Positions 55,143-64,000 of a stretch of DNA of 64,000 nt are shown in pieces. The notes beneath the pieces were generated by a model. That model made no database searches. It saw only the letters and a list, made by a program, of their open reading frames with translations, and was not told the DNA's origin. The DNA is from Zizania palustris (taxonomy: Eukaryota; Streptophyta; Magnoliopsida; Poales; Poaceae). Every line of letters starts with the position of its first letter. The stretch's first letter is position 1. Location of the stretch: assembly GCA_019279435.1 (NCBI GenBank), contig JAAALK010000082.1:84044989-84108988 (forward strand), in the 5' to 3' direction. Made by a program: the position numbers and the translations under genes.

Positions 55143-57092
55143 TATGCCCTAGTAATGGCCTCGCGAAAGCTAAGGCATTATTTCTTGGCGCATAACCTGA
55201 TCGTCCCTACATTGTATCCTCTTTGAGATATGCTCCGAAACAAAGATTCTACGGGCAGGATTGGAAAATGGGCGGTCGAGCTAGCACCCTTCGGAATCTC
55301 CTTCACGACAAGAACAACTATTAAATCTCAAATTATAGCCGACTTTGTAGCAGAGTGGACTCCATCTGCTATTTGGGCCCCGGAAGAATCCTCCGAAGGT
55401 TTTTGGACAATATTTTCTGACGGAGCTTATCAAGCATCCGGTGCCGGAGCAGGGGCCGTCATCATATCACCATCGGGGCAGAAGGCCATGTATTCTGCGA
55501 GGCTCAACTTTAGAACCACTAATAACATTGCCGAGTATGAAGGAATCTTGCTAGGCCTCCGAAAGGCTAAAGCGCTCGGAGCTGCAAGAATAGTGATTAA
55601 GACAGATTCCCAAGTCGTCGCAGGTCATGTTGATAAAAGTTTTCAAGCAAAGAATCCACATCTAGCACAATATCTTGAAGAAATCCGCAAGGCCGAAGCA
55701 GCATTCAGAGGATTTACAGTTCGAAGTATCCCTCGGGCAGAGAATCAACTTGCAGATATTCTTGCAAAGGCTGCAGCACGGGTGGTGGACCTCCCGGAGG
55801 GTGCCTTCTACGAAGAACTAGCGCAACCAACAGCTGTTCAAATACCATCTTCGGTGGTATTGTGCATCCCAATTACAGATTGGCGGGCTCCGATAATGAA
55901 CATGTTGCAAGGTAGCATAAACCCTCCCGAAGGTCCAGAAGCCCGAAGGTTGCAAGCAAGAGCTCGAAATTACAAGCTTATTGATGGAATGTTATACAAG
56001 GCTGGAGTGTGTTCACCTCTACTTCGATCCATCTCACAGCCCGAAGGTCAAGACATACTTCGAGACATCCACGAAGGCTTGTGCGGAGGTCATTTAGCCC
56101 CTCGTGCGCTAGCAGGCAAGATGATTCGGCAAGGGTTTTATTGGCCAACTATAGTAAGAGTTGCGGAGTAACTGGTTCGAACATGCCAAGGCTGCCAGTG
56201 GATGGGCAGACGAAGCCATCGCCCGCCAGCTCAGCTTCAAGTTATTGCCCCAGTGTGGCCAATGGCTAGATGGGGCATGGACCTCATAGGCCCTTTCCCA
56301 ATGGCAAAAGGCGGCTTGAAATTTGCGGTAGTGGCAATCGAGTATTTCTCAAAATGGGTTGAAGCGGAGCCATTAACAGCTATCACCTCGAAGAATGTGC
56401 AAAGATTTTTCTGGCAGAATATTATATGCAGGTTCGGAGTTCCAAGAGAGTTGAAGGTGGATAATGGAACCCAGTTCAAAGCTGACACCTTCCAAACATT
56501 TTGTGAAGAACTGGGCATTAAGTTGTGCATCGCGGCGGTGCGACATCCACAGTCCAACGGAGCCGTTGAGCGAGCCAACGGGAACATCCTCTCCAGGCTG
56601 AATCGCCGAATCATTGGATTGACCAAAGGGATGTGGGTCGAAGAGCTCCCCAAAATCTTGTGGTCCATTCGAACCACTCAAACTAGGTCAACAGGTTTCA
56701 CACCATTTAGATTGCTCTTCGGAGATGAGGCCATGACTCCTACGGAGCTCAGAGGTGGATCGCTTCGCGTAGTTCAACCTGGGGACGAAGATGACAGGAG
56801 CACTTCGCTGGATTTGTCAGAAGAAACAAGGCTTCGAGCTATCGCCAACCTGACTAAGTACCAGGACCACACCAAAACATGGTATGACCCGAAGGTAAAG
56901 CTAAATGAGTTAAAGCCTGGTCATCTAGTTTTGCGAAGTGTAATAGCTACGGGGAAACTAGGAAACAAATGGGAAGGACCATATGTTATCCTACGCTCAA
57001 GACGTCCCGGATCATTTAAATTAGCTAATTTAGAAGGAGAAGAATTTAACCATGCATGGCATGTGGAGCACCTTAAGCGTTATTTTGCTTAG
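55143..57092 (+). pseudogene. Tat E RNaseH-aRNH-integrase, two in-frame stops
   Basis: Single frame from YALVMASRKLRHYFLAHN. Stops are TGA at 55224-55226 (Gly in A and B) and TAA at 56169-56171, replacing a Ser codon in the integrase finger. Archaeal-type RNase H FSDGAYQASGAGAGAV; finger HEGLCGGHLAP and CQGCQWMGRR; integrase core with GMDLIGPF, VDNGTQF and AVERANGN; C-terminus HLKRYFA then TAG at 57090-57092. All three integrase acidic residues are present. Confidence 0.93.
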
Positions 57093-58010
57093 GGGCCCCT
57101 TGTAATCACTTGTAAAACTTTCCTTTCTATGAATAATGATAAGGGTCGAATTTTGTTTGCTCTTCGAATATCCCTTACTCCTGATGGACGCATCGGGAGG
57201 ACGGAGATGCTTGTAGAGCCAAGCATTTTTCCCAAGACCCAGGAAGCTGCCTTCGAACCATTGGTTCAGAGGCTCCGTTGCCACCCTACGGATTCCAGGC
57301 TCTGGCTTGTTAGGATCCGTAGAAGAGTCTAAGGACTTTAAAGAAAAACAATCTTTTGGCCTTCGGGTGCGAAATATCTGTAAAAGAGACGAAGGTGGCC
57401 ACCCTACGGATTCCAGGCTCCGGCTTGTTAGGATCCGTAGAAGAGTCTAAGGACTTTAAAGAAAAACAGACTTTCGGCCTCCGGGTGCGAAATATCTGTA
57501 AAAGAGCCGAAGGTGGCCACCCTACGGATTCCAGGCTCCGGCTTGTTAGGATCCGTAGAAGAGTCCAAGGACTTTAAAGAAACAGACTTTCGGCCTCCGG
57601 GTGTGAAATATCTGTAAAAGAGTCGAAGGTGGCCACCCTACGGATTCCAGGCTCCGGCTTGTTAGGATCCGTACAAGAGTCTAAAGACTTTAAAAGCGAA
57701 CAGATTTTTAGTCCTTGAGCACGAACTATCTGTACAAGAGCCGAAGGTGGCCAAAGTATGGATTCCATGCTCCGGTTTTGTCAAGATCCGCGTGAAAAAA
57801 AATTATTAATAAGAGGAGAGCCGCGAAGTGGTACTGCTAAAAGTAGAAATGATAAGTGTAAATTCGAAGCATTCGGTTGTTCGGAGCATTATTGTGCCTA
57901 GCGAACCCTTTTCTATAGTAAAGGCTCCACCACCCACAAGGGGGGTCGGAGGATAGGAGTCACACAGCATACTTTCGAAGCATTTCACATCAAATAATTA
58001 TACTTTTACA
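57093..58010 (+). repeat. 3'UTR of E with 118-bp tandem repeat
   Basis: Four units of 116-118 bp from 57279 to about 57750. Each contains CCACCCTACGGATTCCAGGC, CTTGTTAGGATCCGTA, AAGGACTTTAAAGAAA and a GAGCCGAAGGTGG core. The last core is also present in the 60-bp repeats of A and B, which hints at a shared ancestor. The rest is non-coding. Confidence 0.87.
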
Positions 58011-60494
58011 TCAAGAAAAGTTTTGGTCCAAGCCTAGGAAAAATTGAAGACCCTGTCGACATCTAGAGCTACTCCTCCGGCTACTCTGCCTTTCGGAGCT
58101 CGAAGCTGTCGGCTTGGCCCTCTTCGTTCGAACACTTCTCTTCTTCTTGGAGGCTCGTAGTTTCTTTTGCTCTTCTTGAAGCTCCGCCCATGTCAGGAGC
58201 CTTTCGGAGTCAGCCTCCGCAGGGTCTTCGGCCTGGTACTCTGAGTCGGACCAGTCAATAGGTTCGGAAGACGAAGATCCCTCCGCCTTTTCTTCCTCTT
58301 TAATATAAGCTAAGACATCTTGGCAAACTTCAAGGGGCTCGTATCGAATGCCGGAGTTCATCATCAGCAACAAAGCCACTTGGATCCTCGTCAGCTTTTG
58401 GTCAAGGGGCTCGTGGGTCGCAGCAGAAGACGAAGGGCACAGAGTGCCTAAGTACTCCAAGGTACCCTGAAGAGCCTCCAAGGTACGGACCGCAATGCCG
58501 GAGTTCTTCTTCTCCGCTGTTTCCAGCCCTGCAGCAGTCGCAGATACTTCGGCCACCTGGAGCATTAAAGAGCTCTTGCGGGCCATCGCCTGGCTAAGAG
58601 CCCCCTGGAGCTCCACCAACTGCGCGCTCGAAGTAGCAGCCTCTTGGCGGAGTCTTTCAACTTCCGCCCGAAGGACGATGCGCTCAGCCTCGACCTCTTG
58701 GGCAGACGAGCGAAGGGCGTCGCTGTCTTGTCGTGCTACCCGGAGGGCTTCGTCAGACGCCGCCCTAGCCCTTCATTCCTCTAGGATCTCTTCCTGCAGC
58801 CTGAGGGATCTCTCGGTGGAGTCGTTAAGGGCCGTCTGGTGGGTGGTGACCTTCCGTTTAATTCGATTAACCTCGACCTCGTTGGAAGTCGTTGCCGCTC
58901 TAGCAAGGACAAATTGCTGCAAAAAGAACAAGTAAGTACTGAAGTAATTATGGTCACTAATGCGAAGCAGCTATGGTGTCTTTTCATACCTGAAGGGCAG
59001 CCCTTTCGAGGGCTGAGTTGAGTGACAAAGCCCTGGCCTCGCTCAAGATGGAGACCAAGTCCGAATTGGCGATATCCTGGCTTCTCTCTGCCAGGGGCCC
59101 CATGAGTTTCCGGAGGCCACTCCGATGCTCCAAGAACGGAGCCAGCAGAGGAAGCCAAGACAAAGCTTGAAGATCATCCGCTGCGGCCTCGTCCTCCGAA
59201 TTGCCAACGGAGGTCGCGGCCTGGCCAAGAAGAAGGCCGAGGCTAGATATGCTCTTGCCCTTCCCCGGTACGAAAGTGGCCGAAGCAGGGACACTCCGAT
59301 CGTCGGCAGCTACACCTTCGACCAGAACCGCAGCGGCAGAGGCAACCTCGGTGGTCGGGGCCGCCACTGTAGGGATGACCTCCGTCGCCAAGTTCGTCTC
59401 TGCAGGCGCATCATCCGCTCCGACGGATGCGTTCTCCACCATCAAGCTCGGAGCGTCCGAAGGCACGGGAGGGTCCGCTCGAGCAGCAGCCTCCGAAGGT
59501 GCAGGAGCTTCGGACGCCACCGAAGCATCGACACCCGTAGAGGTACCTACTTCAATAACAAAATTGATAAGCATGTTTCCAGAGATAGTGTGCAGGTATT
59601 GATTAAAAAAGGGGGAGCTTCGGAAAGTACCTCCAGGAGCCTCGTGGGGTAGGATCGCTGGATCCTACAGGACCTCGTACATCTGAAGGATGTCGGCGAA
59701 GTCATCTCCCGAGGTCCTGCCCCCAACATTTCCTGCCAGAGCCGCGTTTTCCTCCGTAACCGCCTCGGGTGTAGGCAAATTGGGAGGAGCGGAGCCCGAC
59801 TCCACTTGCACGACGACGGGAGGAGGGGGGACCTCCCCTAGGTCTTCATCATCGTTCAAGAGATAGCTCTCGAACGCCGCCGCTGTTTGGGAGTCGGAGT
59901 CCTCTATCTCTTCGGAGGCTGAGCTCCGAGCACCCAGAGACGAGGCAGACGAGGCAGGCGTCAACCGAGGAGGGGGCTTTGCTACTTTCTTCTTCCTGGG
60001 CGGCTGCTTGCTGGTTTTTCTAGATGGTTCAGTAGTGACTTTCCTTTTACGAGCAGATGCTCCGGTCGAAGCAAAGTCAGGAAGCGGAGGGGGCTCCATC
60101 CCAAGAGCTCCCCACACCCTGTTGGATCGCTCCCAGCATCCGTCAAGAAGTCCACAGCCGGCAGCCCTAAGCCTGCTTCGAAGAACGCTTCGAAGACTAC
60201 CACCTCCCCGCTTCGCGGCCTCGGAGTTGATTCTGGCTCGGGGACCCGAGTCCTCAGTCCAGCGCCCAGCTTCCCGTCCACGGCTTCTTCAATAGATTCG
60301 GCGGTGCTCACGGATTGACCAATGATGAAGCTTTGGGTTATCTTCTTCTTGGAAGGTGGATGGAGCTCACGAGGATTTTTGGGCCAAGCACCGCGTGAAG
60401 TCCCCGCCATTGCCGCCGCTGCCGAGGCAGCCCACGCCTGCCTCTGCGCTAGGGTACTGGCTGCTGCTGGATTGGTGTGGCTAGTTCTCGCCAT
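58011..60494 (-). pseudogene. Antisense gene of element E, with internal deletions
   Basis: ATG at 60494 (MARTSHTNPAAASTLAQRQA), then VVVFEAFFEAGLGLPAVDFL. At about 60137 the sequence jumps to WERSNRVWGALGMEPPPL, so most of the Transposase_28-like domain and the first intron are gone and the frame shifts. An acidic exon to about 59665, an exon GTSTGVDASVASEAPAPSEA to LNSALERAALQ (about 59546-58989), and a coiled-coil exon from QFVLARAATTSN (about 58920) follow. A second deletion fuses the coiled coil to the last exon (MMNSGIRYEPLEVCQDVLAY). The end GLQFFLGLDQNFS matches A. A stop lies about 58773. Confidence 0.78.
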
Positions 60495-60587
60495 CTCGCT
60501 CGGAGGCTCGAGAGGTTGGAGGATTGGGGGAAAGTGAATCACGAATAATGGATGCGGTAAAAATCCTTGGTTAATCCCTGTCTTTCC

Positions 60588-60595
60588 CTTTTATA
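60588..60595 (-). promoter_or_regulatory. TATA box of the antisense gene in E
   Basis: Minus-strand TATAAAAG, 94 bp upstream of the ATG at 60494. Same position as in A and B although the surrounding sequence has diverged. 60596-60970 up to the purine tract shows no gene. Confidence 0.58.
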
Positions 60596-60986
60596 ACCGC
60601 ATGTCCAGTGCTACTCTTCGATTGGTTTCACACTGCAGGTTCGGCTTCTGTCCTCGACAAGTGGGTCCGGTAATTGGAACGGTGAGCAACCACCGTAAAA
60701 ATCGACCGTTACCTTTTGCAGAGTGTAACGGTTACTTGCGCCGTAACGGCTACAGTCAAACGGCGCTCCACGACGTCTGCTCTCTGGAACCGTCCCCCTC
60801 CCAACGTGCGTTCCCATTGCATCATGAACCCGAAGGAGGAGGTTCAAACATGTTGGGTTCAAAGTCCTCGACTAAGTTATAACATGCCCGAATCCTCTTT
60901 AAGCCTCAAAAAATAGAAATGCTCCTTCCGTATACTGCCTTCTTCCTAAACAGGTTAACTGCAGAGAGGCGTATTCGAGGGGCTAC

Positions 60987-61481
60987 TGTTGGGGGAAATT
61001 ACTCCATTTCCAGGGCTTAAAGATTAATCCTTCAAAGGTTGAGGAGGACTCCGAAGCTAATGAGCAGTTGTTCGAAGTATGAGTCGCCACGCCGAAGGGT
61101 GCAGCGGTGCGAAGCCCAAGAGAACACTCCGAATGGAAGATGGAGGCCTTGAAGCCGAAGGACATGATTGATGGGATGTCCAGCTTATCCATCTACCTTG
61201 TAGTATTTTACCTTATATAACCTTGTTTATAGTACCGAATAGTTTCCACTATGTCGGTTGTAATCTAGGGGTAAATAGGTCTTTTCCTTATGCTTTTTCA
61301 CCTATAAATACCCCCCTTTGTACCCTGTAAAAAGGGATCCAGAACAAGTAATTCATTACACTCATTTGGACTACTCGAGTTATTATCCAATTCGGAGGTT
61401 CGAGGTAGTCCTAAAACGCAAACTCCTTGTTTGTCCGTTCTTGATCTCAGAGAACCTGTTGGCGTAACATTTGCGCCAACA
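60987..61481 (+). mobile_element. 3' LTR of element E
   Basis: 495 bp, TGTTGGGGGAAAT...TGCGCCAACA, after purine tract CGAGGGGCTAC (60976-60986). TATAAATA at 61303-61310. Confidence 0.93.
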
Positions 61482-61767
61482 CCCTCTATTACAACCGACA
61501 TAGTGGAAACTATTCGGTACCCTTAATAGGGCTAAAATGGTAAAAGACTAATCTAGTTAGAAAGAAGATAAGTCTTCCATCTTAACTGGCAAAGAGGTTC
61601 CTAGAAGAGTTTAAGTTCGAAGATGTACTCCGAACTAGAGCCCGTCATCATACTTCGAACTTGACTGGATGCATCTCCGAAATTATATATCAGACATCTT
61701 CATCTTAATCACTAGTCTTTATCTTGTTGCTACGATAATCTTGAAGATTGAATATTTTCCCCCAACA
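61482..61767 (-). mobile_element. Inverted, truncated LTR of the A/B family
   Basis: On the minus strand it begins TGTTGGGGGAAAATATTC at 61767 and matches the first 286 or so bases of the A/B LTR to GTAATAGAGGG. It abuts the 3' LTR of E. Either E inserted into this LTR (duplication would be CCCTC) or a rearrangement joined them. Confidence 0.88.
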
Positions 61768-62690
61768 GATAGGTCCTAAACCCACCCAAGAGTGACCGAC
61801 AAAACGTGGTATTTATGCAATTGCACGCCTGATAGTGGTGCAATGGAGAACAACAAGGTTATGTTACTGAAATCCCATTCGGACTCATGACTCATCATAA
61901 AAACCACGCTCTGTCGCCTACTCCGAGGCTGTCCAAAAAGGGACAATTCCGGACCTACACATCTCATACGCATGACACGTGTGAGACATGTTGGTCCGAA
62001 ACGGGTGACGCATAGGTTTCGTTACACTATCTACGTTGTTGTCAAATAAAAAATTGCATACGAAAAGAAATATATATAATAAAGTATATATAGATATAAT
62101 ACTAATTACCCAATGAAATCATAAAAACTATATTGCATATGTAGAATAATATAATTAGAATCATATATACATAATATCACAACATATATTGCATATGAAA
62201 ATAAAACATCGCATATGAAACATATTTAAAAGCGTGAAACATACGTAAAATCACAATATTAATCAAAAACAACCATTGTATATATCATTTTTATTATAAA
62301 AGGGTCCTTTTATGGTATCCGGTTAATTACTCCCGACGAGGTAATAGTTGAAACTAATTTGTACTATTGATTAAGTAATCTGCATTATGACAAGGCTGCA
62401 CGGAAAGTTTATTAATTGTTTCATTTTTCTAGCGCATGTGATAAAATTCTCTCCTTATAAAAACAATTCATTTTTCTAGTTCATGCGATAAAATTCTCTC
62501 CTTATACACTAGCCTCAGGTATATGCAAACAACTATATATGTATGTGACACATATCTTCTAACCTTAACAATTTATGTGACACACAATTCACAAATAAAA
62601 AGTGAAAAAATAACACATTAACAATTTATCTTGGGTGACATATATCTTCTAATAACACATTAACAATTTATGTGACACATAATTCACAAA
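61768..62690. other. AT-rich region with short tandem duplications, no gene
   Basis: No coding sequence that I can support. Two local duplications: a 47-bp period at 62420-62505 (CATTTTTCTAG...CTCTCCTTATA) and a 91-bp period at 62544-62707 (CATATCTTCTAA...AAAAAGTGAAAAAA). It could be CACTA interior or old intergenic DNA. Confidence 0.5.
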
Positions 62691-63172
62691 TAAAAAGTGA
62701 AAAAAAAGCCAAAAAAATTACTTCGTTGGACGACGACGGGCGATGGTGGCGACGACCAAGGGGCGGCGATGGACGGGAGGGGGCACGGCAGCGGGCGGCA
62801 CGGGGCGGCGGCCGGCGGTGGTTGGCCAAGGCGGCGGGCGGGCTGCGGCGTGGGCTGGAGGCTGGTGGCCGGGGCGGCGGGAGGTGGCGGGCGGCCGGCG
62901 GGCGAGGCGGTGGCGGCTGTGTGGGCTGGGCGCGGGAGGCAGCAGCGGGCGGTGTGCAGTGGGCCTGTACAGGGAGTTAGGTCTCCCTGTACGCGCGCGC
63001 GGTTGGGGAAAAACCCCCTAACTTCCGTCGGCCACTATGAAAAGACGACGGAAGTTAACTTAACTTCCGTCGCCCACTTCAGGCCGACGGAAGTTAATTA
63101 ACTCCCGTCGGCTTTCGGAAAAGCCGACTTAAATTAAAAAAGCCGACGGAAATTTTATGTTTTCTTGTAGTG
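62691..63172. mobile_element. CACTA end 3 with GC-rich filler
   Basis: Right terminus GTTTTCTTGTAGTG at 63172, the exact inverse of the CACTACAAGAAAAC left end of CACTA 1. Subterminal TTCCGTCGG/CCGACGGAA copies are at 63020-63150. The GC-rich block 62740-62990 is Gly/Arg-coding on the plus strand by composition and may be a captured first exon. It is not a credible gene. The bases outside (AAA) do not match those left of CACTA 2 (ACA), so pairing is not shown. Confidence 0.75.
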
Positions 63173-63270
63173 AAAGGCCTAAAGGCCTTTACGTCGCCGC
63201 CTCTTTCCTCGATTAATCGGAGGAGAGGACTTCGAGCGGAGAGCTGGCTGCCAAACCCGAGGCCTCGGTG
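63173..63270. other. Short unassigned stretch
   Basis: Begins with the near-palindromic AAAGGCCTAAAGGCCTTT beside the CACTA end. No gene seen. Confidence 0.4.
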
Positions 63271-64000
63271 TGTAGGAATGAGAGTAGCGAGCAGAGGGGG
63301 GTGAGTGGGCGCCTAAAAATTCTTTCGAATCAATGGCCTTCTCCCAACACCCAACGCACTAGATAACCAGCAGAAGCAAAACAAATCTCAAGTATTAAAA
63401 AAATCTAGCCTAAAAACGACTGGTGTCCTAATCAAAAAGACACCATTAAAGTGTTTAAAGGCAGATTTAAATAGCTCACAACGCAAATGTCATCTCGACA
63501 AAAATGTTCACCAAATCACAGACGACCCATCAAAAACATACAAAATATCCACAATTTACAGACAGTTCATCAAGTACGAGCAAACACAATATTTAATGCT
63601 TAGGTGAATATTATCTAAAAGTATGGTATGATAAGATTAGGTGAATAATATCTAAACAAAATCAAGAGCAAGCATTTTTCAGGATTTTGCAAACAAAATC
63701 ATCACCACTTAGACTAGCATACTAGACATGATAAACCATGAACTACAAAAGCTAGCAGATACTACCTAGATATGCATGTCTAAAAACATGGATCTTAAGT
63801 AAACTTGTTATGAAATATTTTCAAGCTTTTTGTTCCTTTTTCTTTTTGATTTTAGTGCTAGGGGTTATTTTGTTGTCAACCTTATACTGATGGACCAAGC
63901 TAAGCCTAGGTCAAGAAAACACCATCAGAAGCATAAAGCATTGGTCTTGGCATACACTACAGTGTCCTAGTTCAAGCCAAAGTGCTATGGTAAGCAGTCT
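63271..64000 (-). mobile_element. Copia (Sirevirus-like) 3' portion, minus strand, rearranged
   Basis: From 63271 the minus strand matches the end of the copia LTR seen at 13042/33688, including GGGCGCC and AATTCTTTCGAATCAATGGCC on the plus strand. The right edge (63850-64000) matches, inverted, the copia 3'UTR around 30900-31060 (for example ACTAGGACACTGTAGTGTATG on the minus strand). The two landmarks are only about 700 bp apart instead of about 2.7 kb, so most of the LTR and part of the 3'UTR are missing. No coding sequence. Confidence 0.72.

Larger units (their letters stand above)
55141..61481 (+). mobile_element. Tat-lineage element E, 5' truncated
   Basis: Begins inside the Ty3 RNase H, then archaeal-type RNase H, complete integrase, 3'UTR repeats, antisense gene, purine tract and 3' LTR. 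The LTR is 495 bp, like A and B, but clearly diverged, and its 3'UTR repeat and antisense gene differ, so E is a related but separate family. No 5' LTR. Confidence 0.92.

Noticed and set aside
62672..63101. Gly/Arg-rich ORFs next to CACTA end 3
   Set aside because: Low-complexity GC-rich stretch open in three frames.
51894..63172. CACTA 2 and CACTA end 3 as the two ends of one element
   Set aside because: Flanking bases ACA and AAA do not match, and the interior is rearranged. Possible but not supported.

Overview
The window is grass-like (Poaceae) nuclear DNA from a repeat-rich region, and almost all of it is nested transposable elements. No intact single-copy host gene was found. The evidence is several Ty3/gypsy Tat-lineage retrotransposons (an extra RNase H after the Ty3 RNase H, plus an antisense gene behind pol), a Ty1/copia Sirevirus-type element, a Tekay-type chromovirus, and CACTA transposons with TTCCGTCGG subterminal repeats. 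A 100-N gap marks it as a draft assembly.

Layout. 1-9107: 3' two thirds of a Tat element (A) with pol, tandem-repeat 3'UTR, an antisense gene and the 3' LTR. 9108-10341 and 35158-35256: a minus-strand gypsy gag fragment (F), split by a CACTA element (10342-35157, 3-bp duplication GAA). The CACTA carries pieces of host genes, including two exons of an ALG6-type glucosyltransferase. It was itself hit by a 22.6-kb copia element (11095-33688, duplication TCCTC). The copia gag holds a Tat solo LTR (13824-14318, duplication ATCAC) and a full-length but defective Tat element B (15352-26250, duplication GTCAG). Removing each insert plus one duplication copy restores the reading frame below it, which gives a four-level nest. 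35257-44049: a minus-strand Tekay-type element (G) with one continuous gag-pol frame broken only by stop codons. 44055-50873: a truncated Tat fragment (C), then a GC-rich Tat element (D) running into the gap. 50974-51893: a Tekay-like LTR end and a piece of Tat antisense gene. 51894-55140: end of a coding CACTA with a transposase-associated gene. 55141-61481: 5'-truncated Tat element E with its own antisense gene and 3' LTR, abutting an inverted LTR piece (61482-61767). 61768-63172: AT-rich DNA and another CACTA end. 63271-64000: minus-strand 3' part of a copia element related to the one above.

How the parts work. In intact relatives each LTR supplies promoter and terminator, gag forms the particle, and protease, reverse transcriptase, RNase H and integrase copy and insert the element. 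Every copy here is broken somewhere, though element A keeps nearly everything that can be seen. The most interesting recurring unit is the antisense gene of the Tat elements. It is a multi-exon gene of unknown function lying head-to-head with the 3' LTR. In all three copies (A, B, E) a TATA box of its own lies about 95-120 bp upstream of its ATG, with a conserved coiled-coil region and a conserved C-terminal signature. LTR comparison by eye puts both B and the copia host at roughly 1.2-1.3% divergence, so both insertions are recent.
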